Source: Diphasiastrum complanatum | Taxonomy: Eukaryota; Streptophyta; Lycopodiopsida; Lycopodiales; Lycopodiaceae | Reading direction: 5' to 3' | Length of the DNA stretch: 64,000 bases | NCBI GenBank assembly: GCA_029204225.1 | Contig: CM055113.1 | Location: 19,861,798-19,925,797 of the forward strand | In this document: in pieces, positions 22,225 to 32,010 of the stretch | How the letters are laid out: each line of letters opens with the position of its first letter | Position numbering within the stretch: position 1 is the stretch's first letter | The notes under the pieces: model-generated | What the model saw: only the letters and a program-made list of their open reading frames with translations | Databases searched by the model: none | Told to the model about the DNA's origin: nothing | Made by a program: the position numbers and the translations under genes

Positions 22225-22720
22225 AAGGAGGGTTTTAGAAATAAATGACTATGCTATAGTTAATCCATAGGTTACTTTGACCCAAAAGGTCGAGATTTGT
22301 GTAACCATGGGTATTTAGTTATTTAGGCCATGTTAAGTTTGTCTTAATTTGTGATGGACCCAATTTTGGTCATGTACTGACTCGTGGGTCCTTAGAGGTC
22401 TAATTTGGTTTAGGGGCCCTATGTTGACTTTTGGGAGTGCCGTACATTTAGTAAGTAGGTAGAGTACATGTTGGCTTATTTTGTCACATTTTTCAGTTTT
22501 GGCTAAGCATTGCTCTCCATTACTTGTGTTGCTGTTTTTTCTCTCTCTCTCTCTCTTAGAGGAGGGCGCCCAGCCTCTTCTCTCTTGTGTCTTGTGGAGA
22601 TTGATTGATAGCTAGCTACAGGCCCTAGCCCTCCAAATGGGGTCCAAATGGCCAATGGACCATGTCTAGGGCCCATGTACCTAAAAAACATGCTTATTTA
22701 ACCACTTTTATGGTATGTTT
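22225..22720 (+). repeat. Polypurine tract and probable 3' LTR of the copia element
   Basis: AAGGAGGG at 22225-22232 follows the RNase H end by about 30 bp and is a typical polypurine tract. The next bases ttttagaaataaatga look like a mutated TGTTAGAAATAAATG LTR start. The block contains a (CT)9 run near 22540-22557. Its right edge and the 5' LTR were not found, so the LTR length is uncertain. Confidence 0.5.
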
Positions 22721-24399
22721 AGGGTTCCAACACTTCAATTAGCACTAGTTGCTCAAAAACCTACAAAAAAATCAGAAAAAAAGATAGGATTTTGTTTCAA
22801 ACGTTTGTTTCAAACACGTTTCAAACGTGGACATTTGATACGTTTGAATCGTTTGAATGCAACTATGTGCATAATAAAGAATAAAAGAATGGATGTAGCA
22901 AATGTAATGAGCCGAGCCCATAACTCTCCCCTGCAAAAAAACAAAGCCCTCCACCGGCTAGCAAGCATAATGACTATCTAGGAATGCCAAGGTATCCGTA
23001 ATGCCCAAGATCGTAGCGGAGCAGCCCAAAAGATAGGGACACCATACCAAGGTATCCAACAAGCCCGAGAAGGTAAAACTGCATCAGCAACGGGAAGCCA
23101 ATAAGGAAACTGTAAAAGAGATGGACGCTCATCGCGAATAGCCGCATCATACACGTAACCATCAGCCATATGTGCAAACTTAGTGATAAGGTGCCCCAAG
23201 AAAAGATAGCAGCATCAGAAGGCCAACACCAAGGAGTAGGAACATAAGCAGGATGACAGGCACGCTGTAATAGCATGGAAAATCAAGCGATATGCCAGGA
23301 AACATGGAGCATAAAGAGATCATCCTGACAAAGGGTAGCTAGAATGAGAAAGACCTCATATGTACATACCAATCCATCATAGGATGCAGCAAAAAGGGAT
23401 GGAGAATCGGATGACCCATCGGAACTGGCCGCAATTGTAATCCCAAAGCACACACCAGGTGCACAAGTGAGGAATAGAAGAAATGCACTGGAACGAGGAA
23501 CATGATCCGCAACATTAGTAGCAAGCATCGGAGCAATATCCACGTTTTAGCTTGGAATGAGTATCAAAGCACATATGAGCAACACTGAAGTATATGGTGG
23601 CAACATGCCCAAAAACTATCCAAGAGAGAAGAAGAAACTCTCTCAAGGTACTCTGATGGTCCCAGAACACCAAAACAAAGTGGCAACTCAGCATCAGAGA
23701 CCAAGCGATATGGAGGAATTCGAAATGACTGGGAACCTGAAGATCATCCGAACAAACAGGAGCTGGAACGGAGGCAATAACCCAAGCCATCAGGATATGC
23801 CAAGCTTGAAAATGAGCAACAATCCAAGGAACAGATAGAGAGCCACATACATAATCATAGAGATATCCACACCATAGGCGATCAGTAATATGGAAAAACT
23901 AGCACCAATCAACAGGTCCAAATGAAAACCGAGCCATACGTAATAACCAGGAATGCCAAATATCAAGAGGTAAAAAAGAATCAGTCGCATGAAAAACCTC
24001 TAATGCATATAAAGCCCAAAACTGTATACCATCGACATCGACTGCATCAAATCTATATGTAGAAACACAAGGAGACTGAAGGATACACGTATACTCATCT
24101 AGAAAGATCGCAGTATATAAATACCCTAGATAAGTAATAGTGACCATCTGGCAAATATCCTCGGATGGAAAATGCTTAACGATAAGGGCCATAGGCGCAT
24201 GAATCATGTAAGGAACGGTAGAAATATCATGAGGCAGATCACAAACCTCAAGCAGAGATACATGGAGTAAAGCGAAAGAAGATACAACCTGATCACCAAT
24301 AACGAGGGAACCATCAACTGTGGACCCGTGAAGAACCCCAGAGAAATCAGCAGGAATAACGGTCATAACGGACTCAAGAGATGGAGATATACAGACCAA
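22721..24399. other. Unexplained 1.7-kb stretch with - strand open frames
   Basis: On the - strand, frames 24399-23899 (166 aa), 23790-23515, 23543-23283 and 23276-22974 follow one another, but in different phases and without recognisable motifs. The largest has hydrophobic and His/Met-rich segments. It begins directly where the reversed LTR at 24400-24822 ends. At 22795-22856 a cluster of gtttcaaacg / cgtttgaa words stands out. I cannot assign it; it may be untranslated LTR-element sequence rather than coding DNA. Confidence 0.4.
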
Positions 24400-24822
24400 T
24401 GAAGAAGATACTTATAACGATCGCCAAATGAAGATCTTCAATAATCCTGTCACATGCAAACTAAAAGGAGACCTGTGGAGCATAAACCACCCAACCAAAC
24501 GGAAATGGCTAGTCAATACCCTACCACTTTGCCCCCAAGCCACAATGAATGAATACAAGAGAGGAGAGGATCTTGGCTCATGAATATGAAATTCCAATAG
24601 GGAGATGGGCGAGTTTCCATGGTATATATTCTCTCCAAAGGAGAGAATATTCCCCTTAGGATCCCCATGCAACCTATAATAAGCTATTGACCTCTTATTC
24701 TTGCATTATAGCAGTACACCATGCAAGTGCTCCTATGTCCAAATATAGGTCTGGGCCTTTATATGATTACTAATTACTTTACCGGCCTAGCCCGGAATGA
24801 CGAGGCATAACTAATAATTTGA
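24400..24822 (-). repeat. Reversed partial LTR of the 15258-16106 family
   Basis: The reverse complement matches 15609-16025: shared words include ggcccagacctat, ttggacataggagcac, gaggtcaatagct, ggttgcatggggatcct, ggaaactcgcccatc, agggtattgactagcc and ggcgatcgttata. Similarity runs through the whole block with substitutions and small gaps. The beginning (TGTTACG part) and the last 80 bp of the LTR are missing or diverged, so no complete LTR edge is visible. Confidence 0.75.
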
Positions 24823-24829
24823 TCTAGTT

Positions 24830-25470
24830 CGTCAAAATACTTGGTGTATTTCCACGAACTCTTTCTTTCCCTTCTTCTAGTTGGGTCCTGATGGATTAGC
24901 CTATAATTGCTTTCTAGATGCCACCATTGTGGAATCATACGCTTTCGCAATCTGTATGACGTTCTCGAAAGTTTGAAGCAGATTACGCTTGCACTCATTC
25001 TTGTAGGTACGAGTCCAAAGTCCGAGTACCCATTTTGCAGTTGACAAATCTCTGGTAGAAGTCCGAGTCGTCCACAACCACAAACGACTTTTTGAACACT
25101 TCCATGAACTCTTCCCATGTGGTAGGTTTCGGTTGTAGATCACGCCACCACGATGAAGCTTTCCCTCGGAAGAACAGAATTACACTATCTTTTTATCTTC
25201 AGGAATTCCGTAAACGGTCCACTTGGATAACGATCATCTACAACCTCGGGTTTTTTCTCTTTCTTCTCCCCCGAAAATGGTTCAGGTTGAAAGCCCAAAT
25301 TCGGCGCGGACAAGGTTTTCACTCGATTCAACAGACTTCCATTTGTTGATCCCTTAAAGTGTTCATGTTGTTTATTTCATTAAGCGCTTGGCTTAACGAC
25401 TGGCAAATTTGCAGATAGGTAGGCATAGCCACTTGACCATCAAGAGCTGCAGCTGCATTATCATCTGCCA
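24830..25470 (-). pseudogene. Ty3/gypsy gag on the - strand, frameshifted
   Basis: On the - strand an ATG at 25470 opens MADDNAAAALDGQVAMPTY followed by an NMNTLRDQQ helix and a stop after about 47 codons. Downstream in other frames (25143-24774) lies the gypsy gag core: WWRDLQPKP-like start, TTW-EEF..F(K), MGTRTLDSYL-like and LLQTFENVIQIAKAYDSTM, the usual multi-helix capsid segment. Frameshifts break it in at least three places. It would have formed the element capsid. It is next to, and in the same orientation as, the LTR fragment at 24400-24822, but gag precedes that LTR, so they may be different insertions. Confidence 0.6.
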
Positions 25471-26479
25471 TATTGATTCCCTGAAACGTAAAATCAGCTC
25501 AATTAGTCGAGAGATCCGAAATCTTCAACTAACAAGTGAAATTTACTGGACCTCCATAACTGGCCGATATTACACAGGAAGGTCTTTCACTTATTAAGCA
25601 AATTCTGTTTCAATCAATATCAGACTAATTTAGAATAACAACTTCTTAGGACCAATATTAATTTTTACGGAAAATTGGGATTTTCGAAATTTGTTCAAAA
25701 TGGACCAACTGTGAAAATCGATTGTAATGATCGATCTTATCAGTTTCACAAGTACCGTCTCATTTAGAAAACATTTCGAATCATCCTGCATGCAACAAAC
25801 TTGACATGCACTGACTTTTTTGAAAAAATGAATTTTTTTTCGTAAATAGCCTAGCAACTAGGAAATCAGCTTTTTGATCTAGAATTTTCAAAAATAGCTT
25901 CATGCAAGAAATCTTCTGATCAATATACTAAATACGCATGCAACATGCATCCAAGCATGCACACAGTATATCCATACATTTTCAACCACAAAAAAGCACT
26001 ACACTGAGTTACATGCATGCATGCATCAGAACAATTCAGAATTTTTTTGAATTTTAGTTCAAAAATTGTCAAACTTCCGATAGCCATAACTTTCTCTACA
26101 AGACACCAAATTGGTCGCTGTAAAGCACAGTACGGAGAGAGAGTGGGTCTATAGGGCACTTGCCACGTCACCCTGCCACCTAGGCTTCACACGTGCGAGC
26201 AGTAAACGACTGAAAAACAGGTAGGAGGACGCACTTTTTCAAGGTGGTATCATCCAAAATTCATCTCCAGCCTAATAAGCATCCAATCAGAGGTTACAAG
26301 CACTCTAGTAAGGTTCATTAGAGAGGCATAGAAGCTTCTATCATGTCCAACAAGCAATCATAAGCTCAGATCATGCAAAAAATGCATTTTTGGACTCCTT
26401 CAACAAGCAAAACTTCAATATAATGGTGCCTAAGCCTCACACAACCAAATTGGATGCATGATGGCTCAAATCAGAGGCA
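25471..26479. other. Probable gypsy leader and unassigned DNA
   Basis: Lies upstream of the - strand gag. No primer site (gctctgatacca in + orientation) was found. At 25930-26030 there are several catgcatg words, including three in a row near 26014. No gene supported. Confidence 0.4.
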
Positions 26480-26866
26480 ATTCATCAGAAAAATTGTGTG
26501 TGTGCACTGTAGTCTGTGTGTGGACTGTGTGTGTTTGTGTGTGTCAGACTGTCAATGTGTGTGCACTCAGCACTGTGTGTGATATTTTGTGTGTGACACT
26601 GTGTGTGACATTGAGTGCACTGTGTGTGTTGAATCTTGATGGGGTTCAATGTGGGGCCTGGGCAATGGGCATTGTGAGATGGGTGTGGGACCTGGGTAGC
26701 TACTTAGTTAGAAGTTAGAAGTTAGAACTTAGAAGTTAGGAGTTAGAAGTTGGGCGTTAGTGACTAGTCTGAGTTAGTAGTTACTAGTTAGTACTAAGTA
26801 GTTACTAGAGTCTAGTTAGAATCTAGAACTTAGAAGTTAGAACTTAGAGAGCTCTGTAGACTGTCA

Positions 26867-26871
<5 letters not shown>
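26480..26871. repeat. TG-rich and TTAGAA-rich low-complexity leader
   Basis: 26490-26635 is a degenerate (TG)n region with gtgtgtg separated by cactg/actg words. 26706-26850 is built from variants of ttagaagttagaacttag. A similar TG-rich block (as CA on the + strand) stands upstream of the second hAT copy at 44480-44880. This suggests it is the outer 5' part of the hAT transposon whose exons resume at 32011, now separated by the LINE. Confidence 0.5.

Positions 26872-26945
<74 letters not shown>
26872..26945. repeat. (GA)n microsatellite at the LINE 3' end
   Basis: About 73 bp of perfect GA dinucleotides. It sits exactly at the 3' boundary of the LINE (on its strand a (TC)n run), preceded inside the element by attctaattctaatt. 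The same arrangement occurs at 38547-38621 and 47287-47347. Confidence 0.95.
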
Positions 26946-26948
<3 letters not shown>

Positions 26949-27179
26949 AGAATTAGAATTATTATTAACGTCTTTTGGTGCCCAGGGGCACATAAGACAA
27001 AAGAGAGTACAAAATGTGAGAAGCATTGTCCGCATAAGGACTTATTTACCAATGAAAAGACAGTAAAACTAAAACTAAAATATCGATCTCTCTGTCTCTA
27101 AGAGAAAAAGTATCCAAGCTTGACCACCAGCTGGTGAGGGTACAAAGCAAGAGCTTAACCACCTGCTCCGCGGAGGAAA

Positions 27180-30100
27180 CTAGCTACGAGCAAGCTGAAA
27201 GTAATGAGTGATGGTAGTAGTGGGTCGTGATGTAGGCTGGTGGGAGGCGTATGAAGATCTAGTAGCACTGGATCGAGCCGAAACTCTCTGTGTCTTCGAT
27301 CTTCGGACGGGGACGTCAAAATCCGCAACCGAAATATCCACTCTGTCTCGCTTCTGGAAGAACTGAGTAATGTGAGCCTGACTGGAATCCATATCTGAGA
27401 GCGTAGGTAGAAGTGAAGCTCGTAAAATATACATCTCTCTCAAAAGAAGACCCACACATCTAGCATCTGAATACTCGAGGAAGGAGCTCAACGTGAGGGG
27501 AATATTTCGGTATAAACAATGGTATCGTCCTCTAATCTCATAGTATACTGGGCAGCGAAAGATGAAATGAAACTCATCTTCCACCTCCTGAAGAGAACAA
27601 AGCTGACATATCCGCTGCAATCTGGGAGTGTCTGTGTATCTACCTGTCTCGATAGCAAGCTGATGAGAAGAGACTCGAAGCTGTCCTATACGATATCTCA
27701 GACCAAAAGATAGCGTCTGTGTAAGATAAACTGGAAGAATAGGCAAGCCCGAAACGTCCAGCCGTAAAAGATGTGTGCCATAATAATGTAGCTTGACCCT
27801 ATCTGGATCAGGATGTGACCATATAGTGCGTATGTAGCTCCGGTAAATCTGCTGTCTGATATAAGCATGGGTTCCATTCGGAAGATCAAGTGCGGATAAA
27901 CCCCAAGTCTGAAGAAGGGCTGAGACACTGCGATACCAAGAGTGCTTGGCTCCCTGATCTGCAAGGGTACAAGATGAAGTGAGAGCAGCAACAATGTATC
28001 TGGAGGTATTTAGATCTGATACCCTGTGAAGAAAGGTGATGATCTGAAACATAGCACCAACAACTAATGGAGGAGAAGCAAACTCGGCTAGTATGATATC
28101 ATGTGGTACTGAGGGCTTAGCCCGAATTATCCTACTGAGCATGAGAATCTGGATACGAGTAAGATCTCTCCATGTATCGCGTGATAAATCAGGGCACCAA
28201 GTCTCAGCCGAATATAGCACAACTGGGGAGACAGTAGCAGAAAATAGTAGGCATCTGGTAGCAGGATCCTGCACATAATAAGTAGAGCAAAATCTCTCCA
28301 TATGCACAAGAGCGGTATGCCCCTTGCGGAGCCTGGCGGTGGCTGCTGGTCGAAAAGTGAGTAGCGGACCAGAGAAAAGAACTCCCAAATAGGTGTAGGA
28401 GGTCACGATCTCAATCGGTAGCCCGTCATAATAGAAAATCACATCTCTCATATGCTGTCTGTTGGTGTTAAACACCATAATCTTAGTCTTCTTAAGGTTA
28501 ACCGTCAATCCCCAACGCTGGCAAAAGTGATGTAAACCAGCTGCAGAGGATGAGAGGAGAACCACATCATCAGCGTACAAGAGAATGGGGATAATAATGT
28601 CTGCTAGGGGACAGCCCTCTCCACCTTCCTCGCGAATAATCCGCTCGAGGTCATCTATATATAGTGCAAAAAGAGTGGGTGATAAGGGGCAACCCTGCTT
28701 CACCCCAATGGTAGAATGTATCTGTGAGGACCAGCCACTACCATCTCTGAAACGTGCCAAGACTCGCTCATATAAAGTAATGATCGCAGCAATAGTATCC
28801 TCTGAAAAGCCAAGTGAAGACAGTCTCTGGAAAAGAAGATGTCGTGGAACAGAGTCAAAAGCTTTGCGAAAATCCACAAAGCAACAGTAAATTCTCTGTT
28901 TCCGATGTCGAGCCTCCTCAATAATGCATCTCAAAATGAAGATCTGGTCTGAAGTAGAATATCCCGGTCTGAAACCAGCTTGACCCATAGCGTGTAAACC
29001 CTCAGTTTCAGCAAAAGATCCAGTGACTGTCTGTAGTATAGAGCCATATATCTTAGCTAGAGTGTGACCAATCATAATGGTGCGGTAGTTTCCTACATTC
29101 ATGGGATCACCTGCCTTGAGGATGGGGTGAAGGATATTAGTACACCAAGCCGTAGGAAAACCAGAAGTAACAGCTGTGTTAAAAACATGAGCAATGTAAG
29201 GGGAGATGAGATGTGCTACGGGCTTTAGGAAGTCTACACTTAAGGAGTCATAGTCAGTGGCTTTATTTAGTTTGGCATGTTTAATGGCGTTTTCAACCAT
29301 GTCAGGGGTGAAAAGTGAGCAGTGGTCAGGTCTCGGTGAGAGTGAGGTAGGAGGAGAGTCCGTGGTATATAACTCCGTGGCATACTCGATCCAGGATTCG
29401 ATGGCTATGGGGGCCAATGTTGAAGAGTGTCTGGTGAAATGTTTCCAGAAAAAAGAGGAGGAGGGTGAATCTAAAGAGTTGATCATTTTTTGGCAGAGTG
29501 ATTGTAGGTACTTGATCTTCTTTGTTCTGGTGGTTCTATGATATTCTTTCTGGCATTGTTTGAGTGTGGCAGGGGAGTGTGACCTGGCATATGTCACATG
29601 ATTGTGAAGAGAGCGGCATTCTGCATCATACCATCTGTTGTGAACACTTCTGTGAGATGATGTCGTTTTGGTGGGGAAGGATGAGGAAGCAGCAGCTAAG
29701 AGGGATGTAGAGAGAAAAGTGGCTTGCTGGTCAATTGGTGCCATGAACGGGAAGTTAGCGAGTAGTTGGGATAAGATTGTGGTGTAATTAGTGAATCTAG
29801 ATTGGGTGAAAGGAATACGTTTATGAGTGGGAAGAGAGCAAGAAATTTGCAAAGAAGAGGTTATGTGACCAAGTGACATGTGTAAGAGCGAGTGATCGGA
29901 AATGGTAGGGGGTGTGATGGAGAAATCAGAAATGTGAGAGATCAAAGCAGGTGATCCAATGAAGTAGTCGACCACACTATGTCCTCCACCATGAGGATAG
30001 CATGTATATGCTGATGAGGAAGGCCACTGTGTGAGGCCATTCAAAATGGCAAGAGCGTGTGTCTCTGCTAGAGTGATCAACTGCTCCCCGAAAGATGTAG

Positions 30101-30662
30101 CTGGAGTGTCTGCATCCTGTGATACCCGGTCTAGCCCCATATCCAAAGGGTAAAGCCTGAGAAGATCCGTAGCTGCATGAAATTCGGTTTGTCTAGAGCT
30201 TGTGCGGGCGTTGAAATCACCTGCTAGTAAAATGGAACCCTGCTGAGAAAAGATAGCAATATCATCTGAGAGAGCCTGAAAAGGGTCCCCGCCAAACTCA
30301 GCAAACACTGAGGTCTGTGGAGCAAAATAGCATACAGCTATATAGATGTCCTGAGGTAATCCCAATAGTGAGCCAATAATGTGTAACCAAATATAGCGAG
30401 CGTATGGATCTTGTTTAACCATCTGAACTGTGGTGTCTCTGTATAAACAAGCTACTCCTCCAGATCCTCGACAAGTTTTTCCCCTAACAAATGGACGAAA
30501 AGCAGAATGCCAAGAGTACTCCTGTATATTTGGAAGAGGATGATATAAGGACTCATGAGTTTCAGCCAACAACAAAATGTCGCATTTTCTAATAAAATCA
30601 GCAAAGTCTCCGGCTGATGACGAAGATAAAAAACCATTACAATTCCAGAAGCCAAGTCTCAA
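27180..30662 (-). CDS. LINE ORF2: endonuclease and reverse transcriptase, 1160 aa
   Basis: The single open frame starts MRLGFWNCNG, the usual N-terminus of L1-type apurinic endonucleases. Endonuclease landmarks: AETHE at about 33-37 (metal-binding Glu), GDFNARTSS at about 150, GGHSVVDYF at about 225 and SDHSLL at about 255 (catalytic Asp-His). RT landmarks: NYRTIMIGHTLAKIYG at about 525, CFVDFRKAFDSVP at about 595 (first catalytic Asp), IGVKQGCPLSP at about 645 and LLYADDVVLL at about 696 (catalytic Asp pair). A C-terminal zinc-binding motif CQLC..H..C, spaced CX2CX9HX4C, lies at about 1017-1037. No RNase H domain was seen. The enzyme nicks target DNA and copies LINE RNA at the nick. All key residues are present and there is no stop, so it may be functional. 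Confidence 0.92.
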   Translation of the reverse strand: MRLGFWNCNGFLSSSSAGDFADFIRKCDILLLAETHESLYHPLPNIQEYSWHSAFRPFVRGKTCRGSGGVACLYRDTTVQMVKQDPYARYIWLHIIGSLLGLPQDIYIAVCYFAPQTSVFAEFGGDPFQALSDDIAIFSQQGSILLAGDFNARTSSRQTEFHAATDLLRLYPLDMGLDRVSQDADTPATSFGEQLITLAETHALAILNGLTQWPSSSAYTCYPHGGGHSVVDYFIGSPALISHISDFSITPPTISDHSLLHMSLGHITSSLQISCSLPTHKRIPFTQSRFTNYTTILSQLLANFPFMAPIDQQATFLSTSLLAAASSSFPTKTTSSHRSVHNRWYDAECRSLHNHVTYARSHSPATLKQCQKEYHRTTRTKKIKYLQSLCQKMINSLDSPSSSFFWKHFTRHSSTLAPIAIESWIEYATELYTTDSPPTSLSPRPDHCSLFTPDMVENAIKHAKLNKATDYDSLSVDFLKPVAHLISPYIAHVFNTAVTSGFPTAWCTNILHPILKAGDPMNVGNYRTIMIGHTLAKIYGSILQTVTGSFAETEGLHAMGQAGFRPGYSTSDQIFILRCIIEEARHRKQRIYCCFVDFRKAFDSVPRHLLFQRLSSLGFSEDTIAAIITLYERVLARFRDGSGWSSQIHSTIGVKQGCPLSPTLFALYIDDLERIIREEGGEGCPLADIIIPILLYADDVVLLSSSAAGLHHFCQRWGLTVNLKKTKIMVFNTNRQHMRDVIFYYDGLPIEIVTSYTYLGVLFSGPLLTFRPAATARLRKGHTALVHMERFCSTYYVQDPATRCLLFSATVSPVVLYSAETWCPDLSRDTWRDLTRIQILMLSRIIRAKPSVPHDIILAEFASPPLVVGAMFQIITFLHRVSDLNTSRYIVAALTSSCTLADQGAKHSWYRSVSALLQTWGLSALDLPNGTHAYIRQQIYRSYIRTIWSHPDPDRVKLHYYGTHLLRLDVSGLPILPVYLTQTLSFGLRYRIGQLRVSSHQLAIETGRYTDTPRLQRICQLCSLQEVEDEFHFIFRCPVYYEIRGRYHCLYRNIPLTLSSFLEYSDARCVGLLLREMYILRASLLPTLSDMDSSQAHITQFFQKRDRVDISVADFDVPVRRSKTQRVSARSSATRSSYASHQPTSRPTTTITHYFQLARS

Positions 30663-30710
30663 ATTGGTAGGGGATCTCGGGTAGCTTCTATATCCGGGGG
30701 CCCCTAGTTC

Positions 30711-31619
30711 CTATTGTGGAAGGTCGAAAAATCTCGGTTTCCCGTCAATAAAAACAACCCTTTGCCCTTTCTCTTTCGCTTCAAGGATAATCTTTTTTCT
30801 TGCCAACCATTGAGTATTTGTTAAGTCATCATCCATATAAATGAAAGTACCTTTAAGCTTTGCCCTAAGCCGAAGGGCAGCATTGCGTTGTGAAAGCGAG
30901 CGGAACTTGATAAACAAAACATTGTCATCAAATTTACTGCGCCAAGCAGTATCAAAACCGTCAGCCACATGAGATAACTTGGAAATGAGCAAATCCGTAG
31001 CTTCTTCCAACGGTTTTCCACCATTGGCAATGCCTCTTACTCTAATGTTAAAAGCTTTTTTGGCCCTTCTGGCTTGTTCACCCAAAACTGTCTCCAAATC
31101 GTTTTCCTTCGGAAAAGATGAAATCTGAGAGTGATTACCTTGCTTAAGGATCGATGTCGTTTCTTCAACCTGTTTTGCGAGTGATGAGAGTTTGCTGCCC
31201 ATATCATCCGGTTTGAAGAGTGCTGCCCACGTTTTCGTCTCCTCGACTTGTTTCTCCAAGCTATTGATCTTGTTGGAAGTCTCCTCCAAGGCACTTTTTT
31301 CTGCAATTCGTTGCTTAAGATATATATTTTCTTGCTCAAGCTGCTCCACACGTTCCGTGACACCAAAAAGATCCTTAGCTAACTTGCTATTTTCAGCTTC
31401 AAAGAGGTGTAGTTGTTTCTTAAGTCCAAGAATTTCTTGCCGGATAAAACTAAGATCATAAGCAAAAAGACTTTCGGTAGGTTTGGAAGGAGTGTAGTCA
31501 ATGGCAGCCATGTTGATAGTTTCTGTCACCGAAGACGGCTCCTCCATCACTACCGGTGATGGGGGGGTGTCCAACAGGGAGGGGGGTGTAAGAACACCCT
31601 CCTTTTTCTTAGGTGCCAT
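30711..31619 (-). CDS. LINE ORF1: L1-type RNA-binding protein, 302 aa
   Basis: I choose the ATG at 31619 (MAPKKKEG) because the frame upstream of it translates GC-rich tandem repeats and the microsatellite. Domains in order: basic and Pro-rich N-terminus (1-45), a long coiled coil (about 60-150; LKKQLHLFEAENSKL, VEQLEQENIYLKQRI), an RRM-like domain (FNIRVRGIANGGKP at about 190, DNVLFIKFRS at about 230) and the L1 ORF1p C-terminal domain (GTFIYMDDDLTNTQW at about 255, RVVFIDGKPRFFD near the end). Such proteins trimerise through the coiled coil and bind LINE RNA. ORF2 follows after 48 bp. The frame is fully open. Broken copies of this protein lie at 18811-19725, 15058-15257 and about 60720-61090. 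Confidence 0.88.
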   Translation of the reverse strand: MAPKKKEGVLTPPSLLDTPPSPVVMEEPSSVTETINMAAIDYTPSKPTESLFAYDLSFIRQEILGLKKQLHLFEAENSKLAKDLFGVTERVEQLEQENIYLKQRIAEKSALEETSNKINSLEKQVEETKTWAALFKPDDMGSKLSSLAKQVEETTSILKQGNHSQISSFPKENDLETVLGEQARRAKKAFNIRVRGIANGGKPLEEATDLLISKLSHVADGFDTAWRSKFDDNVLFIKFRSLSQRNAALRLRAKLKGTFIYMDDDLTNTQWLARKKIILEAKEKGQRVVFIDGKPRFFDLPQ

Positions 31620-31960
31620 AGGAGGCGGTAAGCAGATGGAGGACCAGCGCAGGGCAGGTGCGAAGGTCAGCACTGCAGCGTCAGCAGGGCGGACAGCAGC
31701 GTCAGCAGGGCGGGTGGGCGCGCAAGAGAGAGAGAGGGCAGCAACGCTAGCAGGGCAGGCAGCGCACCAGCAGGCGGGCAGCGCACCAGCAAGCGGGCAG
31801 CGCACCAGCAGAGCGGCGAGAGAGAGAGAGAGGGGCAGGGGTAGCGAGGGCGGGCAGCGCACTAGCAGGCGGGCAGCGCACCAGCAGGCGAGCCCACCAG
31901 CAGGCGGGCAGCGCACCAGCGGCGGATGAGGGCAGCGCACCAGCGGCGGATGAGGGCAGC

Positions 31961-31962
<2 letters not shown>
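31620..31962 (-). repeat. GC-rich tandem-repeat 5' UTR of the LINE
   Basis: Built from variants of agcaggcgggcagcgcacc, repeated many times between about 31680 and 31955, with two short agagag runs inside (31725-31738, 31809-31832). Two adjacent copies of a ggcggatgagggcagcgc-type unit are near 31921-31960. Tandem monomers in the 5' UTR are known in some L1 families, where they act as promoters; that role is inferred here. Confidence 0.65.

Positions 31963-32005
<43 letters not shown>
31963..32005. repeat. (GA)n microsatellite at the LINE 5' boundary
   Basis: About 43 bp of GA dinucleotides between the LINE 5' UTR and the hAT start codon (ccaccATG at 32006-32013). Together with 26872-26945 it encloses the LINE in GA repeats. 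Confidence 0.95.
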
Positions 32006-32007
<2 letters not shown>

Positions 32008-32010
32008 ACC

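Larger units (their letters stand above)
26946..31962 (-). mobile_element. L1-like non-LTR retrotransposon with two open ORFs
   Basis: A 5.0-kb element on the - strand: GC-rich repetitive 5' UTR (31962-31620), ORF1 (31619-30711), 48-bp spacer, ORF2 (30662-27180) and 3' UTR ending in attctaattctaatt and a (TC)n tract. Both ORFs are uninterrupted. It is flanked on both sides by (GA)n (26872-26945 and 31963-32005), and outside these stand parts of a hAT transposon. Autonomous retrotransposition capacity is plausible on sequence grounds but not shown. Five other, broken LINE copies in this window share its protein sequence and orientation. Confidence 0.85.

Noticed and set aside
29257-29541. A + strand frame opposite LINE ORF2
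   Set aside because: Antisense shadow of a strongly supported coding region.
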